A DNA stretch of 64,000 nucleotides from Sphagnum compactum (taxonomy: Eukaryota; Bryophyta; Sphagnopsida; Sphagnales). Below are positions 49,201-60,124 of this stretch, in pieces. How positions within the stretch are numbered: position 1 is the stretch's first letter; each line of letters opens with the position of its first letter. The position numbers and the translations under genes were made by a program. The notes under the pieces were generated by a model, which searched no databases, was not told where the DNA came from, and was given only the letters and a program-made list of their open reading frames with translations. The stretch lies in contig OZ234495.1 in assembly GCA_965153455.1 (NCBI GenBank), forward strand, positions 18,410,875 through 18,474,874, in the 5' to 3' direction.

Positions 49201-50574
49201 GACCTATCCGCTTCAAACTGGCTCGCAGTGCTGACAGCAAGGACTTGCGTCCTAGTCTGAAACCACCTCCTGACACCACAAGCTGCATCCCGTCACTCCA
49301 TAACCTCATCTCAATTCTTGGACATCAGATTGTATCCAGGAGGGGGTGTGCTTAGTGGCAGAAATAACACTTGGGTTCTCCCCGTTGCCATAATGGGATC
49401 ATTTTGTCAACATCTGGAGTAGTTCAAGTCAGATCTCAATGAGGAAATTTGACAGATTGCAGGGTTCCTATCTCTGAGAGCAGATGGTGGAAACCAACCA
49501 GTGTGAGGACTTTAGTGTTTCAGAGACTGTGAAGAAGATAGTATAATCAGCAATCAACCCTTGAGTACTCAACAATGTTACAACTTTCTCTCTTTGACTT
49601 CTTGTTTCAAGTAGTGGTAGAGAGACAGAATCCATCAGCTGGTGAATTCCAGGACTTGGTCAAGAGAGAAAGAGCACTGACCCACAAGAAAATTTGTCCA
49701 AGGGATGGTAAAGAATTTGGTGGCAACAACTGGTGATAAGAAGTGTTTGCCATCATCATCCTCTCCTTGTGGATTCTGTTGCTTCATTTGACTACTTTTG
49801 TTGTTGCTCACAAATCTGCCCAGCAGTTGCTCTGATGATGTTCCTGCCTTGATGTTCTGGTAGCCATAAACCTGCAAAAATCAGAAGTTGCTTATGCAAT
49901 CAAGGCTGAGAAACAAACAAACCAAAATAAAAACCCTAAGAAATTCATGCATGGACACTAAACAAACACGGATTTTATTGCTGTTGTTTTTGACATATTG
50001 AACACAGCAGCAGATCAGAGATGACGTTGTCCTCTTGCTCTTGAGAGAGATTTCAGATCAACATCTTCCAGTGCAATCAACTCACCTCAGCTGTATCGAA
50101 GAAATTGATGCCACCATGAACCAACACATCGAAAGCAGTCGCCAGTTCAGTTTCTCCGAATGTGTCTCCGAATCCGCTTCCCGGGTCTCCCCATTGCAGA
50201 GTTCCAATCCCGAGTCGCGAAACCTCCAATTCCGTTCTTCCCAATCTCATCACATCTGCTGCATCAACAGCAACAACAAAATCCGGAGATTTGAATAAGA
50301 TTCTAAACCTTCAACGTGGAAAGATACTATTATCAGATAATCGGGCATTGGGTTGCAAACCAGTGAAGCTTGGTTTCACAGTCTTGAGCGTGGCATAACA
50401 TGTCGCAGATCTCCTCCTCTTGGTGGCCTGTTGATCAACTCCCCAGTATCTGAGCTTTGAAGCACCACCCAGAAAACCGGCAGACGAATTCACGGATGCA
50501 CACATCCTGCACCCCTCTCTCTCTTTTCTCCTCTGTGAGCCTTTGAAATCCACCTTGAGATTTAGCGATTCCAC
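46290..50574 (-). CDS. Plastid-type aldo-keto reductase (At1g06690-like), 13 exons
   Basis: A predicted NADPH-dependent aldo-keto reductase; substrate unknown. Exons in reading order: 50574-50361, 50258-50086, 49871-49686, 49282-49178, 48976-48863, 48684-48617, 47992-47944, 47626-47534, 47493-47446, 47391-47326, 47041-46995, 46741-46674 and 46330-46290. Phases agree at all 12 GT-AG junctions, giving 423 residues. The barrel starts at MRLGRTELEVSRLGIGTLQW. The catalytic tetrad is Asp126 (FFDTAE), Tyr131 (VYGY), Lys181 (VATKFF) and His228 (LYQIHF). Later blocks are AVGVSNY, YGIPLASNQVQYS, GITLIAYSPLASGLLT and ALPIAGCKTAQQA. A polar insert (about 152-172) widens the Tyr-Lys gap. The basic, Ser/Ala-rich leader suggests plastid import; Met24 (50505) begins a more typical transit peptide than Met1. 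The last exon (ASLEEKMRTLKL) is short and the least certain. Confidence 0.93.
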
Positions 50575-53500
50575 TAGGCTACATCAGCAAGCAATCCATC
50601 AAAGCATTCGTTTCTTCCAATTCTGCTTTTGTGTTGGCAATGCCCATCTGGGTTGAAGGATAGGGGTTCCACGTGTGGAGACAAGAGCCTTTCGAGAAGG
50701 GCTTTTCCCTGCTTCTTCCACAACTCTTTTGTTTTTGCAGATTTTTCCAGTAGCAACGAAATTCATGTAGAGGATCAAAGTCTGAGAGCAGCTTCAGTGG
50801 GTTTTGGTGTGTTTTCAGCAATGTCTGGAAGGGCTGAGTCAAGGTATTCCAACAATCGTACCTCTTCTTTCTTCTTTCTCTTTAGGTCTTTTTTCCGCTT
50901 CTTCGCCTTCCCCAATACAAACCGTGGAAGCTACTTCTTGTGGTCTGGAAGCTACTCTTATGCTCTTCCTGTGGTCTGCACAAAAATGGCGAGCTGTACC
51001 GTGATGCTTTGAATTTGATGCTTTTCATGAATGTTGTGACCTCTGCATGCCCTTCTCTTCCTACTTTCTGCTTTGGTGTTAAGAGTTTTTTGTTTGCCTC
51101 CACAGGATTACATTTTGAGACCTTCATTGCTGGAAATGCATGCTGCTGATTTCATGAATAGTATCAAGGTGAATTATCTCTCGCAATCTCTATCAAACTC
51201 TCCTGCATGTTCCTTCTTGCACATGGATTCTTCTTCACAAATTTGCCTTTCCTGATGGTGCAGCTGCAGATGACATTCTTTTGCAACATTCTTCAGCACT
51301 ATTAATTTTGTTTGTCGATTTAACTTGGATGGTGAGTGGATTGCTCTGTCACGAATATATTCATTCAGATAGTGTCATTTGTTTGCCATCTTTTGTCTGA
51401 TGATCATCTCTTGTCTGTGTTGAAGTGGGGGTTGCAGAGCAAGGTTCAAGTGATACAGTTATGCTTGCAAGAAAACCATCACCTGCTGCATCTCAATACT
51501 TAAGAACTTGGTCACCAAAATTTTCAACGCAGATTTTTGGGGATTGCACACCTGCACTTGGGTACTGTTTTTGGTCACTTATTTCCTGAGATTGACACAA
51601 TTATTTGCTTGGAACTAGCAGGTTTGTGAATGGCTTGCTAAATGTTTCCAAGGGAATCAAGCGAAGGGAGTTTTGGGATTGATCAGGTAGTGTTGTTGAA
51701 AAAACGTATGCCCTCTCTGAGTTGCATGGCATGTCTTACATATGATGAGAGTCGCACCAGAGAGATCTGCAGACCATGGTCTTGTTCTTGGGAGTTGCTT
51801 AGTTGCATCTGCAACCTTTTGCTTGAACTTAGAATCCAAATGTTTATTGGTCAAGGGCAATTTTGTGCTCTGCTCATTGTTGTTGTTGTTGAGCAATGCT
51901 GCTGCTGAATGCTTGTTGATTTGACTATGCAGGTTATCAAGCAGTATTAGTGGTGTGTATGGGAGCAAATGCTGTTATGCTGCCTGTTAGATTTATCAAG
52001 CAAGCTTCCACTAGATCAATATGTGTTGTGTAGTTTAGGACTTCAAGTTCCCCCATCTTTTCAGTCCTTATGTTCATTCCCTGCTCCCTCTTGCGGATTG
52101 ATTATGCAATCCAACTTTTCATAGAATAGCAGCAACCGGAACCAAACAGACCATCCACACCCTGTGTTCCACTATCTTTGTTGTACACAACTTGGCAATG
52201 TACAAGGTTTTTGGAGCTCGACCTATTTTTGGTTGGCACAACTCTACTTAGGAATGTACTTAGCTAATTTTTTGGAGCTTACTTCTGTTCTTACAATTTC
52301 ATTTTGGTTTAAGAAGAAATAGCCACTTATCAAGCATCTCATTAGATTAGGTCTCTCTCATCAACAACAGGAATTTGAGTTGTATCATGTGGATACTACC
52401 ATTCCACTTCCTCCTTATGTTTCTAAGCAATCCATGGATACCTTGTCAATTATTCAATGTCAAACACTGCACTTGGATCTGGCTGACAGTCAATTATGAC
52501 TCACTATGTAAAACACCTCAATGGTGTCCATATTTTCTTTTGCAGTTATCCAAGTATCTTATACCTTTGCAACTGTGTGACCTGTGAATGTCAGAGGAGA
52601 AAGGGAAGAGGTGTGGGCAATCTCAGTTAGCAATATGGGGGTAATTTGAAGAATGGTGCTGTGGGTTGTAAGCAATGGGGTAATGACATACCTTTGCATG
52701 GGTTTTAGTGCACCAGGAAGTGTAGGTTGTTCAGGAACAATCTACACTCCACATTGTTCACAACCAGGCAGCATACAATCAAGCAGAGCATTCTACTGCA
52801 CTGTTGTAGTAGCACATCTCAAGAATTAAGTTCAGTAGGCAGCAGATCAACTTCCATTTCTGATTTCTCATGCACAGCTTCCTAAGTCAAAACAATATAA
52901 TATTATTGCATGATTCACTATACAGAACTTCCACCTGAAGGCAACTTAGAAAAGCAAGACCAATGACTTGTCAAACCCAACATGAAGAATTCATATGTTA
53001 GTCTGCAAACATCAGAAACGTAATGTTAACACACTGTAGCAAAAAAGAGTCTCTATTCAGGGTGCAGAGGTTGTGGTATGGGGTTAACACAGACTTTGGA
53101 GTGCATATCAGATGACATCAGAAGTCCTCGGTAGTATCATCCAGTTGTTTGCCACTCACAACGCCCTGTTTGCTTGAACCGCAAGCTGATTTCTTAGAGC
53201 CTCCTTTTGAGCCTCCTTTCTCAATTACACATTTGCAAACCCTAAGTTCAGTTTACAAGCATACCCCAAGCATGTTAGTTCTTACTGCATACACATACAA
53301 AGCAGCTTGATAGACTATAGCTCTCACAGCTGACAATGTTGTGATCAGGATTCACAAACGTAGCTGCTCCATATGCATTGAATTTGCAAGCTTCATTCCC
53401 AAAAGACTTAAATAGGAACCTCAGGACTTATATGACGTTCTACCTCCACATGATGGAAATGAGTTCATTGTAGACTAAGATCAGACACCAGGGACCAGAA

Positions 53501-53700
53501 GGTGAAAAGTTGGTGTTCAAGCTTTGTTGAAACTGTTCTTGCAGCTTACAACATTCAAGGATCCAACTTAGTCTTTAGAGTATTTACCAACTTCGTGGTG
53601 GGTACACCAAATTCATGTACCCACCCTGGAATTTGTTGAAACTTGATCCTTTGAAGTGAGGAGGTGTGGCTTGCAAGTAATTATCCAAGATTATCGATTT
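50575..53700. other. Region between reductase and DUF674 gene, no gene recognised
   Basis: GC content is gene-like, and plus-strand frames exist (for example 50629-51012). They begin in the reductase's upstream region, are rich in Phe/Ser/Leu from CT-rich sequence, and match no family I know. It may hold promoter or leader sequence for the reductase, or an untranslated transcript. Confidence 0.45.
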
Positions 53701-53726
53701 TATCACCAGCTTCAAGGAGAAGGAAC

Positions 53727-54872
53727 TCACTCTTTCGCGAAAACTTCGTTCAATGCGGAGCTCGTTGTCAGGGAGGCTCTCAAAAGCTGCAAAGCCTGCG
53801 ATACCCAAGACAATTCCATTTCATGAACCGCCATAAGGTTCTTACTTGTAAACGGCTTGTTCACAAATGGGTTCCGGAACTTTGGAGATGCAACGATATG
53901 CGTAGTTATCAGACCTAGCTCTCATTCATCGTCACAAGAACGGTAGAGCCTCACCTTCGCAGTTCATCAAGAGTCAGTATCCGCAAGTGCAGAGGAAGAT
54001 CTAAGCTGGCATGCTCTGTAGACAGAGACGCGTGAGACTCTACCTGGGTGACGCCTACTGCGATTTCCAGGCTGTCGAGGTCGCTCATGTTCTCAACTTT
54101 GAGCTTATTGAGAAGCACAATGCTCTTAATGGTGGAGGTTGGGTATATTTCCATATCGTCAGTAATCATATAAGTCGTGTTTTCCTTCACGTAACCAGCT
54201 CCTGCAGGTTTAGACTCAAGTTCCGTAGACAACGATTCTTGGGGTGCAGTAAGTGCTCTAGTCATCGGATATTTGCATCTTGGACAAAGATCACCGAGGT
54301 TCCTTGTCATGACAATCCGATTGCCAGGACTCGTACTAGAACAAAAGTTGCTGCATATGTAATATGTCGTTGGGTCTGACTCGGCACCCTGAATCCGCAG
54401 AAGTGAGCTTGCACTATAGCCCCATGCAGGTTGCGGGCTTAGTAGAATGTTCTTGCAGCCAATATTCATGAAACTAGCGTTGAGATTGTCGACGCTTTTG
54501 AAAATGTTGGAGATAGCTCCCACAGGCCATTCGTCCAAACCTGAACTAAGGTTGCAGCATTAGCACCGGAACGAGTACAAGAGCAAGCCGTCAAGCGGTT
54601 GCTAAACGAATCCGGACCATAGCATGCTATGTAGGTTGCAACAAATTACTTTGCAGCTTCGTACCTTGAGAGATAAGTTTTATAACTGCTCCAGTAGGCA
54701 GCATGAGAAAGCTAAAAAGCATGTCGACAAAATCCTTGCCAGCCTCCATGTACAGCACCCGCTTGGTGGATTTCTGCACCAGCAGTTGCACTCGAACCAA
54801 ATCCGCACGGTGTCGCGCTGATTCCCATGACTTTGGTACCACAACTGGTGGTGCTCCTGGTTTTGTACCCAT
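53727..54872 (-). CDS. DUF674 family protein, three exons
   Basis: DUF674 is a plant protein family of unknown function. Exons in reading order are 54872-54665, 54540-54044 and 53795-53727, with GT-AG introns and matching phases, giving 257 residues. Exon 1 carries the signature LVQKSTKRVLYMEAGKDFVD followed by MLFSFLMLPTGAVIKL. Exon 2 continues with VGAISNIFKSVDNL, a cysteine set (C132, C136, C155, C158, the last two as CPRC) that could bind metal, and ITDDMEIYPTSTIKSIVLL. Exon 3 supplies the ending ALQLLRASLTTSSALNEVFA plus KE. The intron 2 donor (GTAGAG at 54043) was chosen because it joins AVGVTQ directly to ALQLLRASL as in the family; reading through instead adds 30 unrelated residues. 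Many relatives carry tandem DUF674 units; this one has a single unit. Confidence 0.92.
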
Positions 54873-54879
54873 ACTTTAT

Positions 54880-56090
54880 TCAAGCTCAACCGATCACATT
54901 TGCCAAGCCTGCTCATCAGTAATCACATGAATCAATAGTAGTACAAAACATAAGCAATTTCCAAGGAAACAGATCACCCAGGAACTCCAAGTTCTATTTG
55001 CTAACTCGCCTAGGATATTGCTTCTGCAGACGACAAAAGACAGAAGTCCATACTCACAGATTCACGGTTTATAAGAGAGAGGCAAGGGAAAGCGCACTGA
55101 CGGGTTGAATGGAACTTACAGCTCGAAACTAAGAGCACTACAAATCTAAATCTGTAACTTAACCTTGCGAAATTTCACAAATTTGAGCTTGAGAATTCCA
55201 CCGACTTCAAAACTTGGCAGATCCTGTGACAGCCTGAGGTGTGATCACACTAATTGAGATGCAAGAAAAGGTACAACCTTCGCTAATTCGAGTTGTCGCC
55301 TGCACGCCGCACAGTAGTTCGATAGCAGCACAATTTAAGGACTTAGTTTCAATTAGGCTCATGTAAATAGATTTCAGAGAGTGTACTCGCAGCGGCTGGA
55401 TACAGACAAATTTTTGTTTAGGATGGGAAGCTGCCTCTTGAAAATCTTCTAGCCAGCTGGAGCACGTCTGAGTGCAGGAATAAATGCGTCTTCTGGGATT
55501 AGGACATTGGATGATCTCGAATCCGAAAATCTGCAACTGCATAAAAATGGGCCTACCCTAGCCGAGCTAGGGGTCTGTAGCTGGAACCGCATTTTGGCGA
55601 GGAATTAGTTGTTGGCAGCGATCTGTGACTTGTATGCTAGATTTTTATGAATGCTGCATGGGTTCCAGCATTGTTTGCCACGATCCGGTGTGAGAAACAA
55701 GGCTGCATGCATGAAGGATCGCCGCCAAGAACCATGCCCATGCAAGTGGCAGATCGCTGCTAACAGATCAGCAGCTGTAGTGTAGGCGTGTAGCCCATTT
55801 TGATGCAGTTGCATGAGCCCATTTCGGATTCTAGATCATCCGATTCCGAGAGCAGGCAGCTTCCCCTTTTCATCAAAAAATATATAGCGTAACTGTGATG
55901 CTCTCAAATTCCTGTGCGACGTGCAAGCGACTACTAAACTACCAAGGTTGTAAGTACGTCCTGCAGTTTTAGTGTTACCGCACCTCAGACTGTCAGAGGA
56001 TCTGACAGGTTTTGACGTCCGTGGAATGTTCAAGCTCGATTTTGTGAAATGTCGCGCGGCTAAGTTACAGATTTTGATTTGTAGTGCTCT
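54880..56090. other. Upstream region of the DUF674 gene, no gene recognised
   Basis: Minus-strand frames at 55207-55542 and 55836-56129 show no family motif or splice-compatible extension. The stretch nearest the gene probably holds its promoter and leader. Confidence 0.45.
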
Positions 56091-56091
56091 T

Positions 56092-56466
56092 AGGCCCACT
56101 TTACACAAGGAGTCAAGGCCAAGGTTCAACTCAATTTAAGCATTTCTATTGGTGCAAAAGTTGAAATCAACCCCCAAGGGCTTTACACTATGAGTCAAGG
56201 CTGAAATAGAAAAATAACTCAATCTGCTCCCACGTTACTAATAAATGCCGAACTTTATGGCCTTGTGTTGGCCCCAAGGCTAAAAAAGGATACCAACGAG
56301 TTTGAGAAGCCAACTTGCAACCCTTGAGGCCAATGTTTCTGCATTTATTAATATTATGATGTCAATGTTTTAGCAACTATAATAACTTTGGGCCAAAGAA
56401 CAAGCCAAAAATGCTTAAAGTTAGCCCCAAGTTTTTCAGCCTTGACTCATACTCTAAAGTGGGTCT
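56092..56466. mobile_element. GGCCCACTTTACACTAGGAGTCA-family MITE, copy 2 (375 bp)
   Basis: The left end AGGCCCACTTTACACAAGGA and the right end ACTCATACTCTAAAGTGGGT with CT are inverted repeats. The body is an inverted relative of 42964-43322. It lies upstream of the DUF674 gene. Confidence 0.85.
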
Positions 56467-56616
56467 TTGTTTTCAGTTGCAAGTTCCCATCCACCCATTT
56501 GAGTATTTTCTCTTGCCTTTACATGATGAATGGTGTGAAGAAAGTGAAAAATTCCATGTGATTAACAATAAAAATGGTGTATAGAGATGAATCAAAACAG
56601 AGTAAAGATACAACTT

Positions 56617-56950
56617 AGGCCCACTTTAGAGGAGGGTCTAGGTCCAATTTTCTAGGAACCAATTCGGACTAATTTGAAGTAAATTGAATCCTTAAGTTGG
56701 ACCGTACCTTTGTCCCTAGCCTGATTCTTGGTTCTCCAAAGCAGGAGCTCTCTTTTTAGCACTGTTTTTTGGTCCCAACCAATTGATTTTCCCTCCAAAA
56801 CAGGTGCCATATGGGTTTAGCCTCAATTTGCCACTTTTTGATCTTGGACCCTCATCTGAAGACCTTGGGACCAATTTAGAAACTTTTAACCAATAAGATT
56901 GCTTAAGTTCATTGTTCCCTGGACCTTGGACCCTCGTCTAAAATTGTCTT
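56617..56950. mobile_element. Second MITE type, TTTAGAGGAGGGTCTAGGTCC ends (334 bp)
   Basis: The left end CTTTAGAGGAGGGTCTAGGT and the right end ACCTTGGACCCTCGTCTAAA are inverted repeats of more than 20 bp with a few mismatches. Its outermost bases (AGGCCCACTTTA) match the other MITE family 150 bp away, but the interior is unrelated. There is no coding capacity. Confidence 0.78.
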
Positions 56951-59840
56951 TAAATACAAATCAATAAGCCCAGGGCAGTGCCCATCAGCATTGGAGATCA
57001 AAGATGGTGGTCGATGAACACAGCAGTGTTACTATAGTGGTAATTAAAGGTGTCATTGACCATGATAGTTTAACAAAATAGAGGTAAATTAGGAGATGTT
57101 TAGCAGCAATGGTCCTAATAGATTAAAAGTTGGGAGTAATTTCTAGCATTTTCTCTTGTTCTTGACTTCATGATTTATACTAACTAATCTAAACTAATTG
57201 AAATTGAGCAATCCAGTTGAATGTATAGGTAGTGATTTTAGCTTGTAATGCTGGTCTTTAAAATTTAGTAGTCCCTAGTGGCTTTGTGAAAACATCAGCT
57301 TGTTGTTATAGTCTGCTGGGATTGTACATAATTTCAATCACATTGCTGCACACCTTTTCTTGAATATAGTAATGTTGGATTTCTATGTGCTTTGTTTGCG
57401 CATGGAAAATTGGGTTATTCATTAGGTTGCTGTTATTTTGATTGTCGCAATGCAATTGTGTCCGCAATGCAATTGTCTCAGATAGTCTCTCAAAAGTTGG
57501 AGCTCTTCCACTAAAGTTCAAAATCAAGAAATTTCTTTAGCACCATCTAAGAATGATTTGTACTCTACCTCAATATTACACAAAGCAAATGTGGGCTGAA
57601 GCTTATTAGTCCAAGACAAAGTGTGATGAAAAGAAGGGGTAAATGAAGCCTTACATGGATGAAGCAAGCACCATCAACAGTTGAAATTTGTAAAAAGACG
57701 AAACTTTTGGCAGTTAAATGTGATGTGAAGCTTGAAGTTTTTTTTGGTGGCATTTGTGTTCATTAACTTTGTTTTCTTACTTATTATGAGAACGGTGGTT
57801 ATTCATTGTTGATGACGCCTGCTCTGTGGTGAGGTTCTCTCCTTGGTTGCATTTTCTATGTTATGGCTATTTTTTAGTTGGAGCTTTGATTGGTCTGTCG
57901 AGCAATGGAGCTAGATGGAAATAAAAGGGCGCAACTGGTCCAAATGCAAACATACAGAACTAAGTGGATTCTGTTTTCCCCACCTATGCACACATTCATG
58001 AAAAATAATGAGCACCCAAAAATCTATAGTATGCATTAACATTGATTCTTGCACCATTTTAAAATCATTCTTAACTCAATTCCAGACTTTTTTCTTTTAA
58101 GTGTCCTTACACTTACATATTAGATGTTTTTTCTTATTTACATGCACAAGGGAATGATTCAAATTAATCATCAAAATAACAAAAGATGAAATTAATTATC
58201 ATTTGTGTTCTTAACATCAATATTTTAAGACTTCACAATCATGATTTCAAATTTTCATAACTAAATGAAATTGATTCAATCAATTATTTATAAAAGACAT
58301 CATGTAGGTTGGCATTTGAAGTATTCTTACAAACTAGCATCAAAGAAAAATTCCCAAAAAATAGATTCCTTTTGTGTTCCTAATAAAAAAAATCCTAAGA
58401 TGAACGGAGTGTTTTTTAAGGATTTGGTAGATTGCATTCTATAAGAACTAGTACTCCATTACATTATGTTTCTTCTTAGGAAGGATGCATGGCAGTAGAA
58501 ATGGGTTGATGACAGGAAGAGGATGAGAGCTACAAGGATTTCAAAGTAGCTGTGAAGTGTACTGTTGTTTGTGTGAGTCTGTTTGTTGGTCTGTTTTTGT
58601 CAATTCTTCAAGTCATAATGAGAGAAAGAGAACCTAGTCTTTTGGGCACTCTAAAAGAAATATGAGACTTCTGCAACAAAATATACCTTGATGTGAGGAC
58701 AAAGAGGTGTCAAATTTTCCTTGTCCTTATTAACTTGTGTACAGTGCCCTCCAGATATATAAGGAATTTCTCAGAGTGCTTCTGTGTGCTTCTTTTTGTT
58801 GAGAGATATACAAGGAATTTCTCAGAGTGCTTCTGTGTCCTTCTTTGTGTTGGGAAAGTTCGCTCCAAGTTTCAAACTGTGTTAGGTGTACACATTGCAA
58901 ATGTACATTAATATACACCCGTGGTTCTTGCCCGTGCCATTACCTAGTGTACACCAACAACGGCAAAGACCGCCAGTTGGCAAAAATATTTCTTGGGGAG
59001 CCAATGATGTGAGGCATCGGGCCCATGCTTTTTTTCCTTTTGAGGGAGGATGGGGGTGTTGGATTTTTGCTGTTCCCAATTTGTTCCCATGAAATTTTCA
59101 CTCTGTTTTCATGAAATTTGCAAGTTTTCAATATGTTTCTCAAGTTTCCAATGTGTTCCCCAACTTGTTCCCAATAGCTCTCACTTTATGCCATATCCTG
59201 TGCCCTCAGTTTTACTCTTGTACCCTATATAAAGGAGCCCAAAGGATGAGATTACAACATATCATATCTGTTTCAGGAATGTTCAAATCTTTGATTTAAA
59301 AACTTTTGTGCTGAGCTAAACAAAGATGTTGATCAGTGATTTTTTTTGGGGTCGAAATATTGCCAAATTTCGACCTGAAAAATACGGTTTCAACCTATAC
59401 AAAGGATTTTCCATGAAAAAAATGGCCCAAATTCGCCAGATTTCCAATAAAAAAGTTCCAGATCATCAGATTTTTATGATAAGTTCCACTAGGTAGCCAA
59501 GAATAGAGAAGGACCCTTTTTTTTCTACTTTCATATTTAGTCTGTAACCAAATCTGACTAAATCATCTTAGGGATGATGGCCACTTCAACTACATCGCAA
59601 AATTGGAAAAAAAAACCTTGATGCTGATCACAAAAGAAAAAGAATTAAACTTTGGGGGCCCAACAACTAATTAGTACGAGCACAATATACCACCATTAGT
59701 ATATTATGTGAACTGGGGGTACTTATTACTGCATTGAGAATTCATGTGGAAAAATAATATTGTGCATGGCTTGTCCTTCGTTGGAAGTGTCCTGTGTTGC
59801 TACGTTACATGTGATGCGAAAGTTCAACTGAAGTTTCAAC
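56951..59840. other. Intergenic region, no gene recognised
   Basis: AT-rich with short chance frames. It contains a 51-bp duplication (58753-58854) and a dispersed-repeat copy at about 59340-59620. Confidence 0.5.
58753..58854. repeat. 51-bp tandem duplication
   Basis: Two copies start at 58753 and 58804, each with AAGGAATTTCTCAGAGTGCT and TCTGTGT. They differ at a handful of positions. Because 51 is a multiple of three, one frame stays open across both. Confidence 0.88.
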
Positions 59841-60124
59841 CTAACCTGCATTTGTGACGTGCCGTGCGGTGCACTGCAGAATTATGGAAATGTCCAGAGC
59901 AACTGTAATTTGGAAAAGAATGTGCCTGTCTCCTCCTGATTCGACGCCTGAACATGCGTTAATGTATTGTCAGGGGCCAACATTTCTCTATAAAGTTTGG
60001 GGAGGAACTCGTTTTATTCGGAAAAGGAGGTTGGTGAAGTTCTGGAGTAGTGGTCCTTCCTGGAAGACAATTTCTAGTCGTCCGGTTTGAACAGGCAAAC
60101 GTGAAAAAATTTCAGCTACACAAA

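Noticed and set aside
50629-51012. 127-residue plus-strand frame divergent from the reductase
   Set aside because: The composition is driven by CT-rich sequence, with no recognisable domain or continuation.
53951-54043. Open frame extending DUF674 exon 2 by 30 residues
   Set aside because: These residues do not fit the family, while a GTAGAG donor at 54043 joins in phase to the conserved ALQLLRASL ending.
59854-60090. Plus-strand frame with CLSPPDSTPEHALMYC, resembling a LINE zinc-binding tail
   Set aside because: A single weak motif with no neighbouring reverse-transcriptase blocks. It lies in the leader region of the dehydrogenase.
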